The notes under the pieces are model-generated. The model had not been told where the DNA came from. It worked only from the letters and a program-made list of their open reading frames with translations, and made no database searches. Shown here in pieces: positions 54,696 through 63,733 of a stretch of DNA of 64,000 nt (the first letter of the stretch is position 1; every line of letters begins with the position of its first letter). This DNA is from Candidatus Anaeroferrophillus wilburensis. Lineage in GTDB: Bacteria; Desulfobacterota; Anaeroferrophillalia; Anaeroferrophillales; Anaeroferrophillaceae. The stretch covers positions 1 to 64,000 of the forward strand of contig JAFGSY010000013.1 in the NCBI GenBank assembly GCA_016934315.1, read 5' to 3'. The position numbers were made by a program, and so were the translations under genes.

Positions 54696-54892
54696 CGGAC
54701 GTCACACCTCTTTGCTTTTCTAAAAGAAAAAATTTCCGCTGGCGTGGCAATAACCAGGCGGCAGTTTTTTCGGTTATCTGAACCACTACAAGCCGCCGGG
54801 GATTATGGCAAAACCATAACGGGAAAGCTCATCAGATACCATCGTTTACGGTAGACACTACTTATGAAACTCCCCCTCTGATGTCAAGGAAT

Positions 54893-54926
54893 AAAAAACC
54901 CCCGGCATCAACTGCCGGGGGTTTTT
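54893..54926 (-). terminator. rho-independent terminator of the CO dehydrogenase gene
   Basis: A 9-bp perfect GC-rich stem (CCCCCGGCA with TGCCGGGGG, 54899-54907 and 54913-54921) closes a 5-base loop. It has six A on the left (T on the minus strand) and five T on the right. It starts about 30 bp after the cooS stop and precedes proS. Confidence 0.92.
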
Positions 54927-54955
54927 GGCGTAGCAAGAAAACTACTCGCTCCTGT

Positions 54956-56920
54956 TTACAGGGCGCGACGGTCAGCCATATCGAAGAGTTTACGCTCCTG
55001 CTTCTCCTGGATACCCAGGGCTTCGCGTTTTTTATCGATATGATCAATCATCTTCTGGGCATGCTCATAGGGATCTTTGGCGAAATCCCACATGCCGCCA
55101 ACCTGAGCCTCAAGGCCATTGAACAGCAGCTCTTTAAACTTGGTACCGTCGGTAACCGGGAAGGTGGCACCGAAGACGGTGTAGACACCGGATGAGACAA
55201 AATACTGACCGATGGAGATGGCTTTTTCGCTCATCCATTCGGGAGCAGAGCCGGCAACCGGCAGATCGGAAATTTTGTCACCCAGGCCGCCCGTCTTGAC
55301 CATTTCAGCACAGGCAATCAGGATACGGCTGTTGTCAACACAGGAACCCAGATTAAGCACCGGCGGCAGACCGGTAGTTTCGCAGACTTCCGCCAAACCG
55401 TCGCCGCAGAATTTCGCCGCTTCCGGGGTCAGCAGGCCGGTCTTGGCCAGGGCGATGGCGGAGCAGCCGGTCTGAACCACCAGAACGTTATTTTTGATCA
55501 GCTCTTTGACCACTTCCACATGCACCCAGTCATGTTTAACCCTCGGGTTGGTGCAACCGACAACCCCGGCAACCCCACGGATGCGGCCATTGATGATATT
55601 GTCATTCAGGGGCACATAAGATGAGCGGAACCGGCCGCCGAGAACGTAATTGACATACTCGTGGGAAATACCGGTAATGCTGATCTGCTTATTCTGGGGA
55701 ATTTCCACCGGTTTGGTGCGGTTTTTGTACCGCTCGATGGCCATCTCCACCACTTTGTCAACGCACTCACGGGGCTTATCTTCCTTCAGTTCTACATGGA
55801 TGGCACCTTCGATGTGGGCCCGGGGGTTGGTGGTGATGAACTTGGTTCCATAGCATTCGGACAGGGGAGCAAGCGCCTGCTTGATGCACTGGACGTCAAC
55901 CGCCATGGCGTCGACGGCACCGGTAACAATAACCGCTTCGGTGGACAGGAAGTCACCAAGATGGGGAACGCCGTGCCGCATCAGTACTTCAGCCCCGGAA
56001 CAGCACATGCCGCCCAGGACAATGCCGGTGGCTCCGGCGGCTTTGGCTTTTTCGATATTTTTCGGATCATTCACCGCATCAATCATGGACTCAAACAGAT
56101 TGGGCTCATGACCATGGACGATGATGTTAACGGCGCCCTCTTCCAGGTTGCCCATATCAACATAGGCCTGCTGGGCTTTCGGCGTACCATAGAGGATATC
56201 GGAAATCTCGGTGGCCACCATGGAGCCGCCCCAGCCGTCGGACAGCGCGGTACGCTGGAACTGCTTGGCAATATTTTCATAATGCTGGTCCACGCCGATA
56301 TGGGTGCGGTGCATCATCTCCATCAACTCACGCATGGCGCCACGGGGAACGATCCCCAGCTCACGCCAGCGTTCCAGGGTCTTTGCAGGTACACGCTTCA
56401 TGAACGGAATCTCACCTTCCACCTGGGTGTAGGTTCTTTCCAGTTCCTCGGCCAGCTCAAGGGCCATCTCCTTAACGTCACGATCCTTGGCGACGCCGTC
56501 TTCCTCAACCGTGGTGGCTATGCCGATTTCGCTGCAGACATATTTCAGCTTGCTAACATCCTTGATGGTATAATCGGTGATCTTGCCGTGTACCACTTCC
56601 TTGAACAGGTCAAGCATGGCCATCCCGTGGTCGGTATGGGCGGCAGCACCGCTGACCACCATGCGGGCGAAGTTACGGGCCTGGATAGTATCAATGGTAG
56701 CACCGCAGACACCCACCTTTGAATAGGGATCCTTCGGGCTCATGCGGCAGGGCCCCATGGAGCAGTTTTTACAGCAGGCTGACTTCTCACCGATGGGACA
56801 GGCAGACATATCGTTTGCCCGGTCGTAACAGGTGGTCACCCCGTCTCTTTTTGCTTTTTCCAGCATCTGGATGGTACTGGCACAGATACTGGCTTCCTGG
56901 ATGTTCAATTCCTTGGCCAT
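54956..56920 (-). CDS. cooS: anaerobic Ni-Fe carbon monoxide dehydrogenase, catalytic subunit
   Basis: The 654-residue CooS-type enzyme interconverts CO and CO2. The N-terminal clusters' Cys are in CPIGEKSACCKNCSMGPCR. The C-cluster region has IIVHGHEPNLF, GMCCSGAEVLMRHG, DVQCIKQ, GVVGCTNPRV, QTGCSAIAL and NLGSCVDNSRI, so the nickel site looks complete. The length is that of monofunctional CooS/AcsA. AAGGAGG lies 6 bp before the start at 56920; the longer frame to 57004 is not needed. No cooF, cooC or acetyl-CoA synthase gene is adjacent, and it is bounded by a terminator and a long 5' region, so it is a single-gene unit. It might feed a Wood-Ljungdahl pathway encoded elsewhere or detoxify CO. 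Confidence 0.95.
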   Translation of the reverse strand: MAKELNIQEASICASTIQMLEKAKRDGVTTCYDRANDMSACPIGEKSACCKNCSMGPCRMSPKDPYSKVGVCGATIDTIQARNFARMVVSGAAAHTDHGMAMLDLFKEVVHGKITDYTIKDVSKLKYVCSEIGIATTVEEDGVAKDRDVKEMALELAEELERTYTQVEGEIPFMKRVPAKTLERWRELGIVPRGAMRELMEMMHRTHIGVDQHYENIAKQFQRTALSDGWGGSMVATEISDILYGTPKAQQAYVDMGNLEEGAVNIIVHGHEPNLFESMIDAVNDPKNIEKAKAAGATGIVLGGMCCSGAEVLMRHGVPHLGDFLSTEAVIVTGAVDAMAVDVQCIKQALAPLSECYGTKFITTNPRAHIEGAIHVELKEDKPRECVDKVVEMAIERYKNRTKPVEIPQNKQISITGISHEYVNYVLGGRFRSSYVPLNDNIINGRIRGVAGVVGCTNPRVKHDWVHVEVVKELIKNNVLVVQTGCSAIALAKTGLLTPEAAKFCGDGLAEVCETTGLPPVLNLGSCVDNSRILIACAEMVKTGGLGDKISDLPVAGSAPEWMSEKAISIGQYFVSSGVYTVFGATFPVTDGTKFKELLFNGLEAQVGGMWDFAKDPYEHAQKMIDHIDKKREALGIQEKQERKLFDMADRRAL

Positions 56921-57387
56921 TACTACCTCCTTGATAGCGTTATTGAAGTTTATCTTTAGCGTTGTTGCTACCTGATTCACCGAATTAGAAGCCATTGGAA
57001 GCAATAACTATTCCACCCGTTAAAAATTTAGGCAACCACCTCCCACCCACCCCCGGACACGGCCCTATGAGCTAAAAAAAATGACAATTATCCTGGAATT
57101 ATCGCTAGATGATGATTTCGTTCAACCCCCTCCCCGGCCATCCCATAAAAATACAGTCCATTCACAACCGGCAATGCTCAGCGGAAAGTGCGCATTTTTT
57201 TCGTTTTGCGCAAATTTTTCGGTGAATTTTTTGCGCTCACCGGTGCTCATCCCCGTCGCCTGATACAATTTTTCGGTGGATTTGTGATTACAAATAGTTT
57301 AAAGGGAACTGCATAAGGGTTCGTGGAGTTCCACACACTGAGACACTCCACGTCATTGAACACTTTTTGCACCCCGGGAGGGACCTG
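56921..57387. other. divergent regulatory region between cooS and the STAS gene
   Basis: No credible gene is seen. For cooS, a weak minus-strand promoter-like pair TTGAAC (57120-57125), 18 bp, TAATTC (57096-57101) would leave a leader of about 170 bases. For the STAS gene, an inverted repeat CGTGGAGT/ACTCCACG (57322-57329 with 57345-57352) lies about 35 bp before its start codon. I looked for a CooA-type TGTCR-N6-YGACA site and an FNR-type site and found neither. Confidence 0.4.
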
Positions 57388-57666
57388 ATGGAGGTAATTG
57401 TAAGACCGGCCAACGATATTATTGACTACCCGTCATGGGATGAATTCTCTAAAAAACTGCTGGCCTTGATTGATGCAGACTTTTCTCATATCATTCTTGA
57501 TCTGGAGCAGGTCGAGCATATGAATTCAAGCACCATCGGGACCATCATCAGTTCTCACACAAAAATGGCCGAAGCCGGCAGGCAGCTTTCCCTCATCAAC
57601 CTGAACAACAATCTTGCCGACCTTTTAAAACATATGCGGCTGACAGAGATATTAACCATTCGCTAG
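57388..57666 (+). CDS. STAS-domain protein (anti-sigma-factor antagonist type)
   Basis: The 92-residue protein is a single STAS domain: MEVIVRPANDIIDYPSWDEF, then HIILDLEQVEHMNSSTIGTI, where a Ser is phosphorylated in the SpoIIAA/RsbV group. The usual DSSG/DSAG appears here as NSSTIG, so a partner-switch role is possible but not certain. GGGAGG lies 6-7 bp before the start at 57388, which rules out the longer frame. No anti-sigma kinase or PP2C phosphatase gene is near. An inverted repeat lies in its leader. Confidence 0.8.
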   Translation: MEVIVRPANDIIDYPSWDEFSKKLLALIDADFSHIILDLEQVEHMNSSTIGTIISSHTKMAEAGRQLSLINLNNNLADLLKHMRLTEILTIR

Positions 57667-57821
57667 GCCGTAATGAGCTAGTCGGCGGCCAGGTAAAATC
57701 AGGACGGCAATGCTCTTACACAACGTCCCCATTCTGACAGCTTGCCGGCCCGTGAATCACTCACGCCATGGCGTGCTAAGACCGGTCAACTCGTAGCAAC
57801 TGGCAACATGCATCCAAAACT

Positions 57822-57945
57822 GGATGGCACCGTAACGCTTCCAGGTTCGAGACAGGCAAAACCTGAGAAATGAGGCAACCTTAAAAGTACGCCGCAGCAA
57901 CAAAGGTTACAGCTTAACGAAGAAGGTGACGTTGTTACGAAGCCA
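57822..57945 (+). repeat. dispersed intergenic repeat, copy B
   Basis: Imperfect copy of 34407-34508 in the same orientation. The ends match well and the middle is about 20 bp longer. It runs up to the stop codon of dtd on the other strand. In this copy the outer stem is weaker than in copy A. Confidence 0.7.
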
Positions 57946-58395
57946 TTAGAACTGCTTGCGACTGTCAAGCAGGATCGTGACCGGGCCATCATTTACCAGC
58001 AAAACTTCCATCATCTCCTGAAATCGCCCACCATAGGTTTTGATCCCCCGGTTCTTCAACCCCTCCAGCACCGCCAGGTAGAGACGTTTCCCTGCTTCGG
58101 CATCGGCAGCGGAAAAAAAGGAGGGGCGGGTACCCTTGCGCACATCGCCAAAGAGGGTAAACTGGGAAACCAGAAGGATCTCGCCCCCCTCCTCAGCCAA
58201 CGAACGGTTCATTTTCCCCTCTTGGTCGGCAAAAATACGTAATCCACTGATTTTGTTGACCATATAGGCCACATCAGCGTCCCCATCCTGGCGGCCGACT
58301 CCAAGCAAAACAAGAAACCCCCGCCCAATACTGGCAACCTCCTGTTTCTCCACAGATACTGACGCGTTGCTGACACGTTGGACCACAGCTCTCAT
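57946..58395 (-). CDS. dtd: D-aminoacyl-tRNA deacylase
   Basis: The 149-residue enzyme removes D-amino acids (and Gly from tRNA-Ala) by RNA-based catalysis. It has MRAVVQRVSNASVSV, the SQFTLFGDVRKGTRPSF stretch and the Gly-cisPro-type motif in NDGPVTILLDS. The length is normal. GGAGG lies 4-5 bp before the start at 58395, which rules out the longer frame to 58422. It stands alone on the minus strand, divergent from the aroQ series. Confidence 0.94.
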   Translation of the reverse strand: MRAVVQRVSNASVSVEKQEVASIGRGFLVLLGVGRQDGDADVAYMVNKISGLRIFADQEGKMNRSLAEEGGEILLVSQFTLFGDVRKGTRPSFFSAADAEAGKRLYLAVLEGLKNRGIKTYGGRFQEMMEVLLVNDGPVTILLDSRKQF

Positions 58396-58454
58396 AATCC
58401 CTCCACCAACCCCGGATTGCACCGGGGAGCAATTATTGAAAAGGCTTTTAACCC

Positions 58455-58483
58455 TTGACTTGCCCCCTTTTTTTCACTATCAC
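58455..58483 (+). promoter_or_regulatory. candidate promoter of the small TPR-like gene/aroQ series
   Basis: TTGACT (58455-58460), a 17-bp spacer and TATCAC (58478-58483) on the plus strand. It would give a leader of 150 to 200 bases before the first gene. Confidence 0.4.
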
Positions 58484-58648
58484 AGCAGTCAAGGAGATAT
58501 TCATCCGAAAGCCAGCCGTTCACCGATTAAATTTTTAGCAAAAATCCTTGCCCCACGCTGGATGACAACACCTGTCTGAAGCCTTCAGCATCTAACTCCA
58601 AGCGATTACGGGCACTGGACGGACGAACAAACCGAACGATTACGGACG

Positions 58649-58972
58649 GTGGACAACCAGGAACCTGGTGGCAGCCATTGGGCAACACAAAAACGCATGG
58701 ACCAGAGAGCAAAACATTTCAACGGCATCAAAACTGAAACCATGGCCCGGCTGCTGCTTTCCCAGGGGCACTGGCAGAAAGCCCGTCAGGTCTATGAAGA
58801 GGTTTACAATCAGGACCCGCTCGGGCACCGCCACATCATCGACATCATCAAAAACATAGACCGGGAACATGGTGAGCAGCGGCCATCCAAAGCGGAACGA
58901 TCGCTGACGATCATCAAAGCCCAAAAGGACTACCTGAATACCATGCTTCATCATCTGAAGGAAGAGCTATGA
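58649..58972 (+). CDS. small helical, TPR-like protein
   Basis: The 107-residue protein has no named family that I recognise with confidence. Its centre, MARLLLSQGHWQKARQVYEE, looks like a single TPR helix pair, and the C-terminal half is charged and helical (IKAQKDYLNTMLHHLKEEL). Translation may start at GTG 58649 or ATG 58697 (MDQRAKHF); neither has a strong ribosome site. Its stop overlaps the aroQ start by 4 bp (ATGA), so it is a real, co-translated gene. Its job is unknown. Confidence 0.7.
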   Translation: MDNQEPGGSHWATQKRMDQRAKHFNGIKTETMARLLLSQGHWQKARQVYEEVYNQDPLGHRHIIDIIKNIDREHGEQRPSKAERSLTIIKAQKDYLNTMLHHLKEEL

Positions 58973-59403
58973 GGACCTCACTGCTAATCATCCACGGACC
59001 AAATCTCAATCTCCTGGGCAACCGGGAACCGGAGATCTATGGCAGCACCACCCTGGAGCAGATTAATGAACACATTCAGCGTCATGCGGAAAAACGTGGA
59101 TTCCAGGCACTGTGTGTCCAGACAAACTATGAAGGGAAAATTGTTGAACTGCTGCAGGAAGCCGGAAATCATGCTGCGGTTATCCTCAACCCGGCCGCCT
59201 ATACCCATACCAGCGTCGCCATTCGGGATGCCATTGCGGCTATCACGACCCCGGTCATAGAAATCCACTTGAGCCAAATAAGCGGCCGGGAGGCCTTTCG
59301 CCAAACCTCCTTGACCGCTCCAGTGTGCGCCGGCATGCTCAGCGGCTTTGGCTGGCAGGGCTATCTGCTGGCTATTGACGCCGCCGTCATGCTGACGGCT
59401 TAA
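58969..59403 (+). CDS. aroQ: 3-dehydroquinate dehydratase, type II
   Basis: The 144-residue enzyme dehydrates 3-dehydroquinate in the shikimate pathway. It has HGPNLNLLGNREPEIYG with the catalytic Tyr-Arg loop, INEHIQRH, NPAAYTHTSVAIRDAI and EIHLSQISGREAFRQTS with the catalytic His region. The length is standard. It overlaps the small TPR-like gene and is followed after about 30 bp by the peptidase gene. aroA and pheA further downstream belong to the same pathway. Confidence 0.96.
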   Translation: MRTSLLIIHGPNLNLLGNREPEIYGSTTLEQINEHIQRHAEKRGFQALCVQTNYEGKIVELLQEAGNHAAVILNPAAYTHTSVAIRDAIAAITTPVIEIHLSQISGREAFRQTSLTAPVCAGMLSGFGWQGYLLAIDAAVMLTA

Positions 59404-59435
59404 GGTCAATCCCCCGCGGCTTGGAAACTAGCACC

Positions 59436-60551
59436 ATGAATACTGTCATAAAAACGACCGCCAAGCAACTCCCTTGCGACGGCAAGCGTTTGACGTCGCT
59501 TAGAACCCTTCTGGCAACCACCGAAGCCGACGCTTTTTTTCTCCACACCGTCCCCTCGGTACGCTATTACAGCAATTTCACCGGCGACAGCGCCTATCTC
59601 CTGGTTGAGGCGAACCAGGTGACCTTCTTCACCGATGGCCGCTACATCACCCAGGCTGCCAGCGAGATTCCCACCGACTTTGCCCTGACCGAGATTAATG
59701 CTTTTGCCGACGTGGGAAACTTCCTGGCCGCCAGGAACATAAAGGCTGTCGGCGTTGAGGAGCACACCTTTTCCCTGGCCCGTGAACAAGAATTTAAAAA
59801 GGCATTGCCGCCGCTGAAAATCATTTTTTGCCAAAAACAGATCACCACCCCCCGGCGGCAAAAGGATGAACAGGAACTCGCCATTATCCGACAGGCAATT
59901 GCCATTGCTGAACAGGGATTCTCCAAAGCTGTCACCTTGATCAAACCAGGAATCAGAGAAATGGATATTGCCCTGGAGCTTGAATATCAAATGAAACAGC
60001 TCGGAGCCGAAAGGGCGGCTTTTGACCTTATTGTGGCCAGCGGTTTCCGCTCCGCCCTGCCCCATGGGGTTGCCTCCACCAAACCCATCGCCCCCGGGGA
60101 CGTGATCACCATCGACTTCGGTGCCTGCTACCAGGGCTATCATAGCGATCAGACCTGCACCCTTTTCCTGGGCGAACCCAGCAAGCAGCAAAAACAGGTT
60201 TACCAAACCCTTCTCCAGGCTCAGCAGGCGGGAATCACCGCAGCCCGACCGGAGATGGCTGCCAAAGAACTTGACCGCATTGTCCGGGAAATGGTACAGC
60301 AAGCCGGCTATGGCGACTATTTTGCCCACGGCACCGGCCATGGAACGGGCCTGGAAATCCATGAAGCCCCCTCCATTTCCGCCAGATCCGATCAGACCCT
60401 GGCTGCAGGCATGGTATTCACCATCGAGCCGGGCTGTTACTTCCCCCACCAGTGGGGCATCCGACTGGAGGAGATGGTCCACCTCACCGGCCAGGGCGGC
60501 CAGGTTATGACCACTCTGGACAAACGGCTGGATGCCGCAATTATCGAGTAA
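59436..60551 (+). CDS. Xaa-Pro peptidase (M24 family)
   Basis: The 371-residue protein has the creatinase-like N-terminal domain (FLHTVPSVRYYSNFTGDSAY) and the pita-bread metallopeptidase domain. The five metal ligands are visible: Asp in TIDFGACYQGYHSDQT (two), His in GTGHGTGLEIHEAP, Glu in FTIEPGCY and Glu in RLEEMVHL. It removes N-terminal residues before Pro from peptides in the cytoplasm. The start at 59436 is preferred over a TTG at 59421. It sits between aroQ and efp, an order common in many bacteria; EF-P helps ribosomes at proline stretches. Confidence 0.92.
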   Translation: MNTVIKTTAKQLPCDGKRLTSLRTLLATTEADAFFLHTVPSVRYYSNFTGDSAYLLVEANQVTFFTDGRYITQAASEIPTDFALTEINAFADVGNFLAARNIKAVGVEEHTFSLAREQEFKKALPPLKIIFCQKQITTPRRQKDEQELAIIRQAIAIAEQGFSKAVTLIKPGIREMDIALELEYQMKQLGAERAAFDLIVASGFRSALPHGVASTKPIAPGDVITIDFGACYQGYHSDQTCTLFLGEPSKQQKQVYQTLLQAQQAGITAARPEMAAKELDRIVREMVQQAGYGDYFAHGTGHGTGLEIHEAPSISARSDQTLAAGMVFTIEPGCYFPHQWGIRLEEMVHLTGQGGQVMTTLDKRLDAAIIE

Positions 60552-60618
60552 ATAAAACACCGGAAAACTGTCACTGCCATTATGGCACGATCATAACTAC
60601 TGCAAGGAGTAAATCACC

Positions 60619-61182
60619 ATGTATTCGACCCCTGACTTTCGCAAAGGCCTGCGGATTGAAATGAATAATGAGCCTTATATCATCGTTGATTTTCAACATG
60701 TAAAACCGGGAAAAGGGGGCGCCTTTGTGCGCACCAAATTGAAAAACCTGCTGAGCGGCAATGTGGTTGACAAAACCTTCCGGTCCGGGGAGAAAGTCGG
60801 CAAACCGGACATCGAGGAAAAGGAGATGCAATTCCTTTATCAGGACGGAGAAGGCCACCATTTTATGGATACCGCCACCTACGATCAGATTACCCTGAAT
60901 GAAGAGGTCATCGGGGAGAGCCGGAATTTCCTGCAGGAAAATACCAATGTCGCCATTCTTTTTTACCAGAGCAAACCCATCAATCTGGAACTGCCTATTT
61001 TTGTGGAGCTGGAAGTAACCGAGGCGGAACCGGGAATCAAAGGGGACACGGCCAGTGGTGCCAGCAAGCCGGTTACGGTTGAAACGGGGGCAAAAATTCA
61101 GGTGCCGCTCTTCATCGAAGAGGGGGACAAGCTCAAAATTGACACCCGAACCGGCCAATATATTGAGCGGGTTAAAACGTGA
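60619..61182 (+). CDS. efp: translation elongation factor P
   Basis: The 187-residue protein has three beta domains and rescues ribosomes stalled at polyproline. The tip of domain I reads VKPGKGGAF, with Lys32 as the likely modified residue. The C-terminal KIDTRTGQYIERVK is conserved. AAGGAG lies 9 bp before the ATG. The modifying enzyme (EpmA type or other) is not in the window. It overlaps the pheA start by 4 bp. Confidence 0.97.
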   Translation: MYSTPDFRKGLRIEMNNEPYIIVDFQHVKPGKGGAFVRTKLKNLLSGNVVDKTFRSGEKVGKPDIEEKEMQFLYQDGEGHHFMDTATYDQITLNEEVIGESRNFLQENTNVAILFYQSKPINLELPIFVELEVTEAEPGIKGDTASGASKPVTVETGAKIQVPLFIEEGDKLKIDTRTGQYIERVKT

Positions 61183-62273
61183 GCAACGATGCCCATAAAG
61201 AGAGGATAAGCAAGCTCAGGCAAAACATTGACCGCCTCGATTTGGATATCCTTGCATTGCTTAACCAGCGGGCCCAGCTGGCGGCGGCCATTGGCGAAGA
61301 GAAAAAAGTCGACCAGCAGCAGTTTTATGCTCCAGCCCGGGAGCAGGAGATCTACCAGCGGCTTGAACAGCACAACCAGGGACCGTTGCCGGCCCGGGCC
61401 GTTCGCCACATCTTCCGGGAAATCATTTCCGCCTCTCTGGCGCTGGAAAAACCTGTCCAGGTGGGCTACCTGGGACCACGGGGAACCTTCACCCACCTGG
61501 CGGCCCAGAAATTTTTCGGCTATTCAGCCGAACTGCAACCGGCCGCCAGCATCAGGGAAGTGTTTGAAAGTGTTGAAAAGCAACGTTATGCTTATGGTGT
61601 GGTACCGGTGGAGAACACTACCGAAGGCATTGTCAGTCATACGCTCGACATGTTCAGCCAAAGCCAGGTAAAGATCAGCGGCGAAATACTGCTGCAAGTA
61701 AGCCATGATCTACTCAGTCAAAAGAATGATCCCGGGACAATCAGCAAAATCTACTCCCATCCCCACGCCATTGCCCAGTGCCGGAATTATCTCGAAGAAC
61801 ATTTCCCCCAGGTACCGGTGATTGCGGTCAGCAGCACCGCCCAGGCAGCAGCAATGGCCGCCGAAGAGCCTGGAACCGCAGCGATCGCCAATGAATACGC
61901 CGCCTCTCTCTACCACCTGCAGGTTGTCGAATCCGCCATTCAGGATCTCAGCCACAACCTGACCAGATTCCTGATTATTGCTACCAGGGAAACACCCCAT
62001 GTAGCCGGTGAATCATATAAAACTACCGTGCTGTTTTCCGCCAAAGACCAGGCCGGCAGTCTTTTTGTGCTGCTTAAACCGTTCGCTGACCACGGCGTCA
62101 ACCTGACCAAGATCGAATCACGCCCCCGGCGGGGGGAACCATGGCACTATATTTTCTTCCTGGATATTGACGGCCACCGGGAAGAGCCGCCGGTGGCAGC
62201 GGCTTTGAAGGAACTGGAGGCATCCAGCCAGTATTACAAGATCGTCGGCTCCTACGCCACCGGAAAGATCTAG
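61179..62273 (+). CDS. pheA: bifunctional chorismate mutase/prephenate dehydratase (P-protein)
   Basis: The 364-residue protein has an AroQ-type chorismate mutase domain (about 10-85; LRQNIDRLDLDILALLNQRA), a prephenate dehydratase domain (about 95-270; VGYLGPRGTFTHLAAQKF; ending TRFLIIATRE) and a C-terminal ACT domain with the Phe-binding ESRP motif (TKIESRPRRGEPWHY). It makes phenylpyruvate from chorismate and is likely inhibited by phenylalanine. Translation starts at GTG 61179, overlapping efp. A long imperfect hairpin follows directly after its stop codon. Confidence 0.96.
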   Translation: MSNDAHKERISKLRQNIDRLDLDILALLNQRAQLAAAIGEEKKVDQQQFYAPAREQEIYQRLEQHNQGPLPARAVRHIFREIISASLALEKPVQVGYLGPRGTFTHLAAQKFFGYSAELQPAASIREVFESVEKQRYAYGVVPVENTTEGIVSHTLDMFSQSQVKISGEILLQVSHDLLSQKNDPGTISKIYSHPHAIAQCRNYLEEHFPQVPVIAVSSTAQAAAMAAEEPGTAAIANEYAASLYHLQVVESAIQDLSHNLTRFLIIATRETPHVAGESYKTTVLFSAKDQAGSLFVLLKPFADHGVNLTKIESRPRRGEPWHYIFFLDIDGHREEPPVAAALKELEASSQYYKIVGSYATGKI

Positions 62274-62274
62274 G

Positions 62275-62315
62275 CCGTCTTGAAAAATGAGCATTTTCAT
62301 TCAAGAACAAGACGG
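62275..62315 (+). other. long hairpin between pheA and aroA
   Basis: CCGTCTTG (62275-62282) pairs with CAAGACGG (62308-62315), and AATGA/TCATT pair inside. It begins 2 bp after the pheA stop. No T-run follows, so it may be an mRNA-stability or attenuation structure rather than a terminator. Confidence 0.45.
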
Positions 62316-62406
62316 GAAAAGATTGCAACCACAGGAACATATTAATTCTTTTGACGATTAGCCTGTGACCCTCAGCAGTTACAAGCCTATGCTACCATAA
62401 AGCCCT

Positions 62407-63720
62407 ATGACCACCAGAACCGCCAGATCATTACAGGGAACCATTACCGTCCCCGGCGACAAGTCAATCAGTCACCGGGCGATAATCATGGCCGCTTTAG
62501 CCGAAGGCAAAAGTCGACTCCAGGGATTTCTGCGGGGCGAAGATACCCTCAATACTGCCAACATCTTTTCCGCCTTAGGGATCTCCATCACCGGCTTGGA
62601 GAAGCCGGGTGATATCACTGTCCACGGCCGGGGACTCCATGGCCTCAGGGAAGCGGCAGACATCCTTTACACCGGCAACTCCGGCACCACCACCAGGCTT
62701 TTGGCCGGCCTGCTGAGTGCCCAGCCTTTTTTTTCCATCCTCAGCGGCGACCGCTCCATCAATCAACGTCCCATGGGACGCGTTATCACCCCCTTGCGAC
62801 AGATGGGGGCAGCCATCTGGGGGCGGCAGGATGACTCCCTGCCGCCACTGGCCATCAAGGGTAAGCAGCTTCATGCCATCTGCCATAGCAGTCCGGTAGC
62901 CAGCGCCCAGGTAAAATCCTGCCTGATGCTTGCCGGACTTTACGTCGATGACCAGCTGACCATCAACGAACCTGTCCTTTCCCGCGATCATACGGAACGG
63001 ATGTTTCGCGCCTTCGGCATCAAGGTCAGCACCACTACCGGCAAAACTTCTCCGGCCACCATCTGCATGACACCACCGGCTGCAAATTTCCCCGGCACCG
63101 ACTTCATCATCCCTGGGGATATTTCGGCAGCGGCTTTTTTCCTGGTTGCCGCCCTGATCAATCGCCATTCATCACTTAAAATCACCAATGTCGGCATCAA
63201 TCCCACCCGCAGCGGCATCATCCAGGTTCTGCAGTCAATGGGCGGCGCCATCGCTGTCGAAAACCAGCGGGAGGCATGCGGTGAACCGGTTGCTGACCTT
63301 ATCGTTGAAGGCAGCAACCAACTCAAAGGGGTGGAGATTTCCGGCACCCTGATTCCATCTCTGATCGATGAGATACCTATCCTGGCCCTGGCCGCAGCCC
63401 ATGCCGAGGGCGTCACCGTGATCAGGGATGCCCAGGAGTTGCGGGTTAAGGAGAGCGACCGCCTGCAGGCCATCACCCTGCTGCTGCAGGTCATGGGGGT
63501 GAAAACCGAACCGTTGCCGGACGGCATTGTTATCCACGGCGGCATCCAGGCACCAACAAAAGAGCCGTTGTCATTCACAACCTTTGGAGACCATAGGATT
63601 GCCATGACCGCCATGGTGGCCGGCACAACTCTGGAAAATAAAATTACCATTGACCATCCGGAGTGCATCGGCACCTCTTTCCCCGGCTTTGCTCAACTTT
63701 TAAGCAATAGCTGCCAATAA
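62407..63720 (+). CDS. aroA: 3-phosphoshikimate 1-carboxyvinyltransferase (EPSP synthase)
   Basis: The 437-residue enzyme joins phosphoenolpyruvate to shikimate 3-phosphate. It has the N-terminal [18 protein letters not shown], the substrate site [23 protein letters not shown] and the C-terminal [12 protein letters not shown] and [11 protein letters not shown]. The length is standard. It follows pheA after 133 bp and precedes cmk by 13 bp, the same grouping seen in many proteobacteria. Confidence 0.97.
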   Translation: MTTRTARSLQGTITVPGDKSISHRAIIMAALAEGKSRLQGFLRGEDTLNTANIFSALGISITGLEKPGDITVHGRGLHGLREAADILYTGNSGTTTRLLAGLLSAQPFFSILSGDRSINQRPMGRVITPLRQMGAAIWGRQDDSLPPLAIKGKQLHAICHSSPVASAQVKSCLMLAGLYVDDQLTINEPVLSRDHTERMFRAFGIKVSTTTGKTSPATICMTPPAANFPGTDFIIPGDISAAAFFLVAALINRHSSLKITNVGINPTRSGIIQVLQSMGGAIAVENQREACGEPVADLIVEGSNQLKGVEISGTLIPSLIDEIPILALAAAHAEGVTVIRDAQELRVKESDRLQAITLLLQVMGVKTEPLPDGIVIHGGIQAPTKEPLSFTTFGDHRIAMTAMVAGTTLENKITIDHPECIGTSFPGFAQLLSNSCQ

Positions 63721-63733
63721 GCGCCTGGAACCC

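Noticed and set aside
55661-56722. Long plus-strand frame opposite cooS (353 codons)
   Set aside because: The minus-strand CO dehydrogenase has all cluster motifs; the mirror frame shows none of its own.
59406-60560. Long open frame (384 codons) on the minus strand opposite the M24 peptidase gene
   Set aside because: It is a mirror of a gene with complete metal-binding motifs, with glycine-rich low-quality sequence and no recognisable domain.
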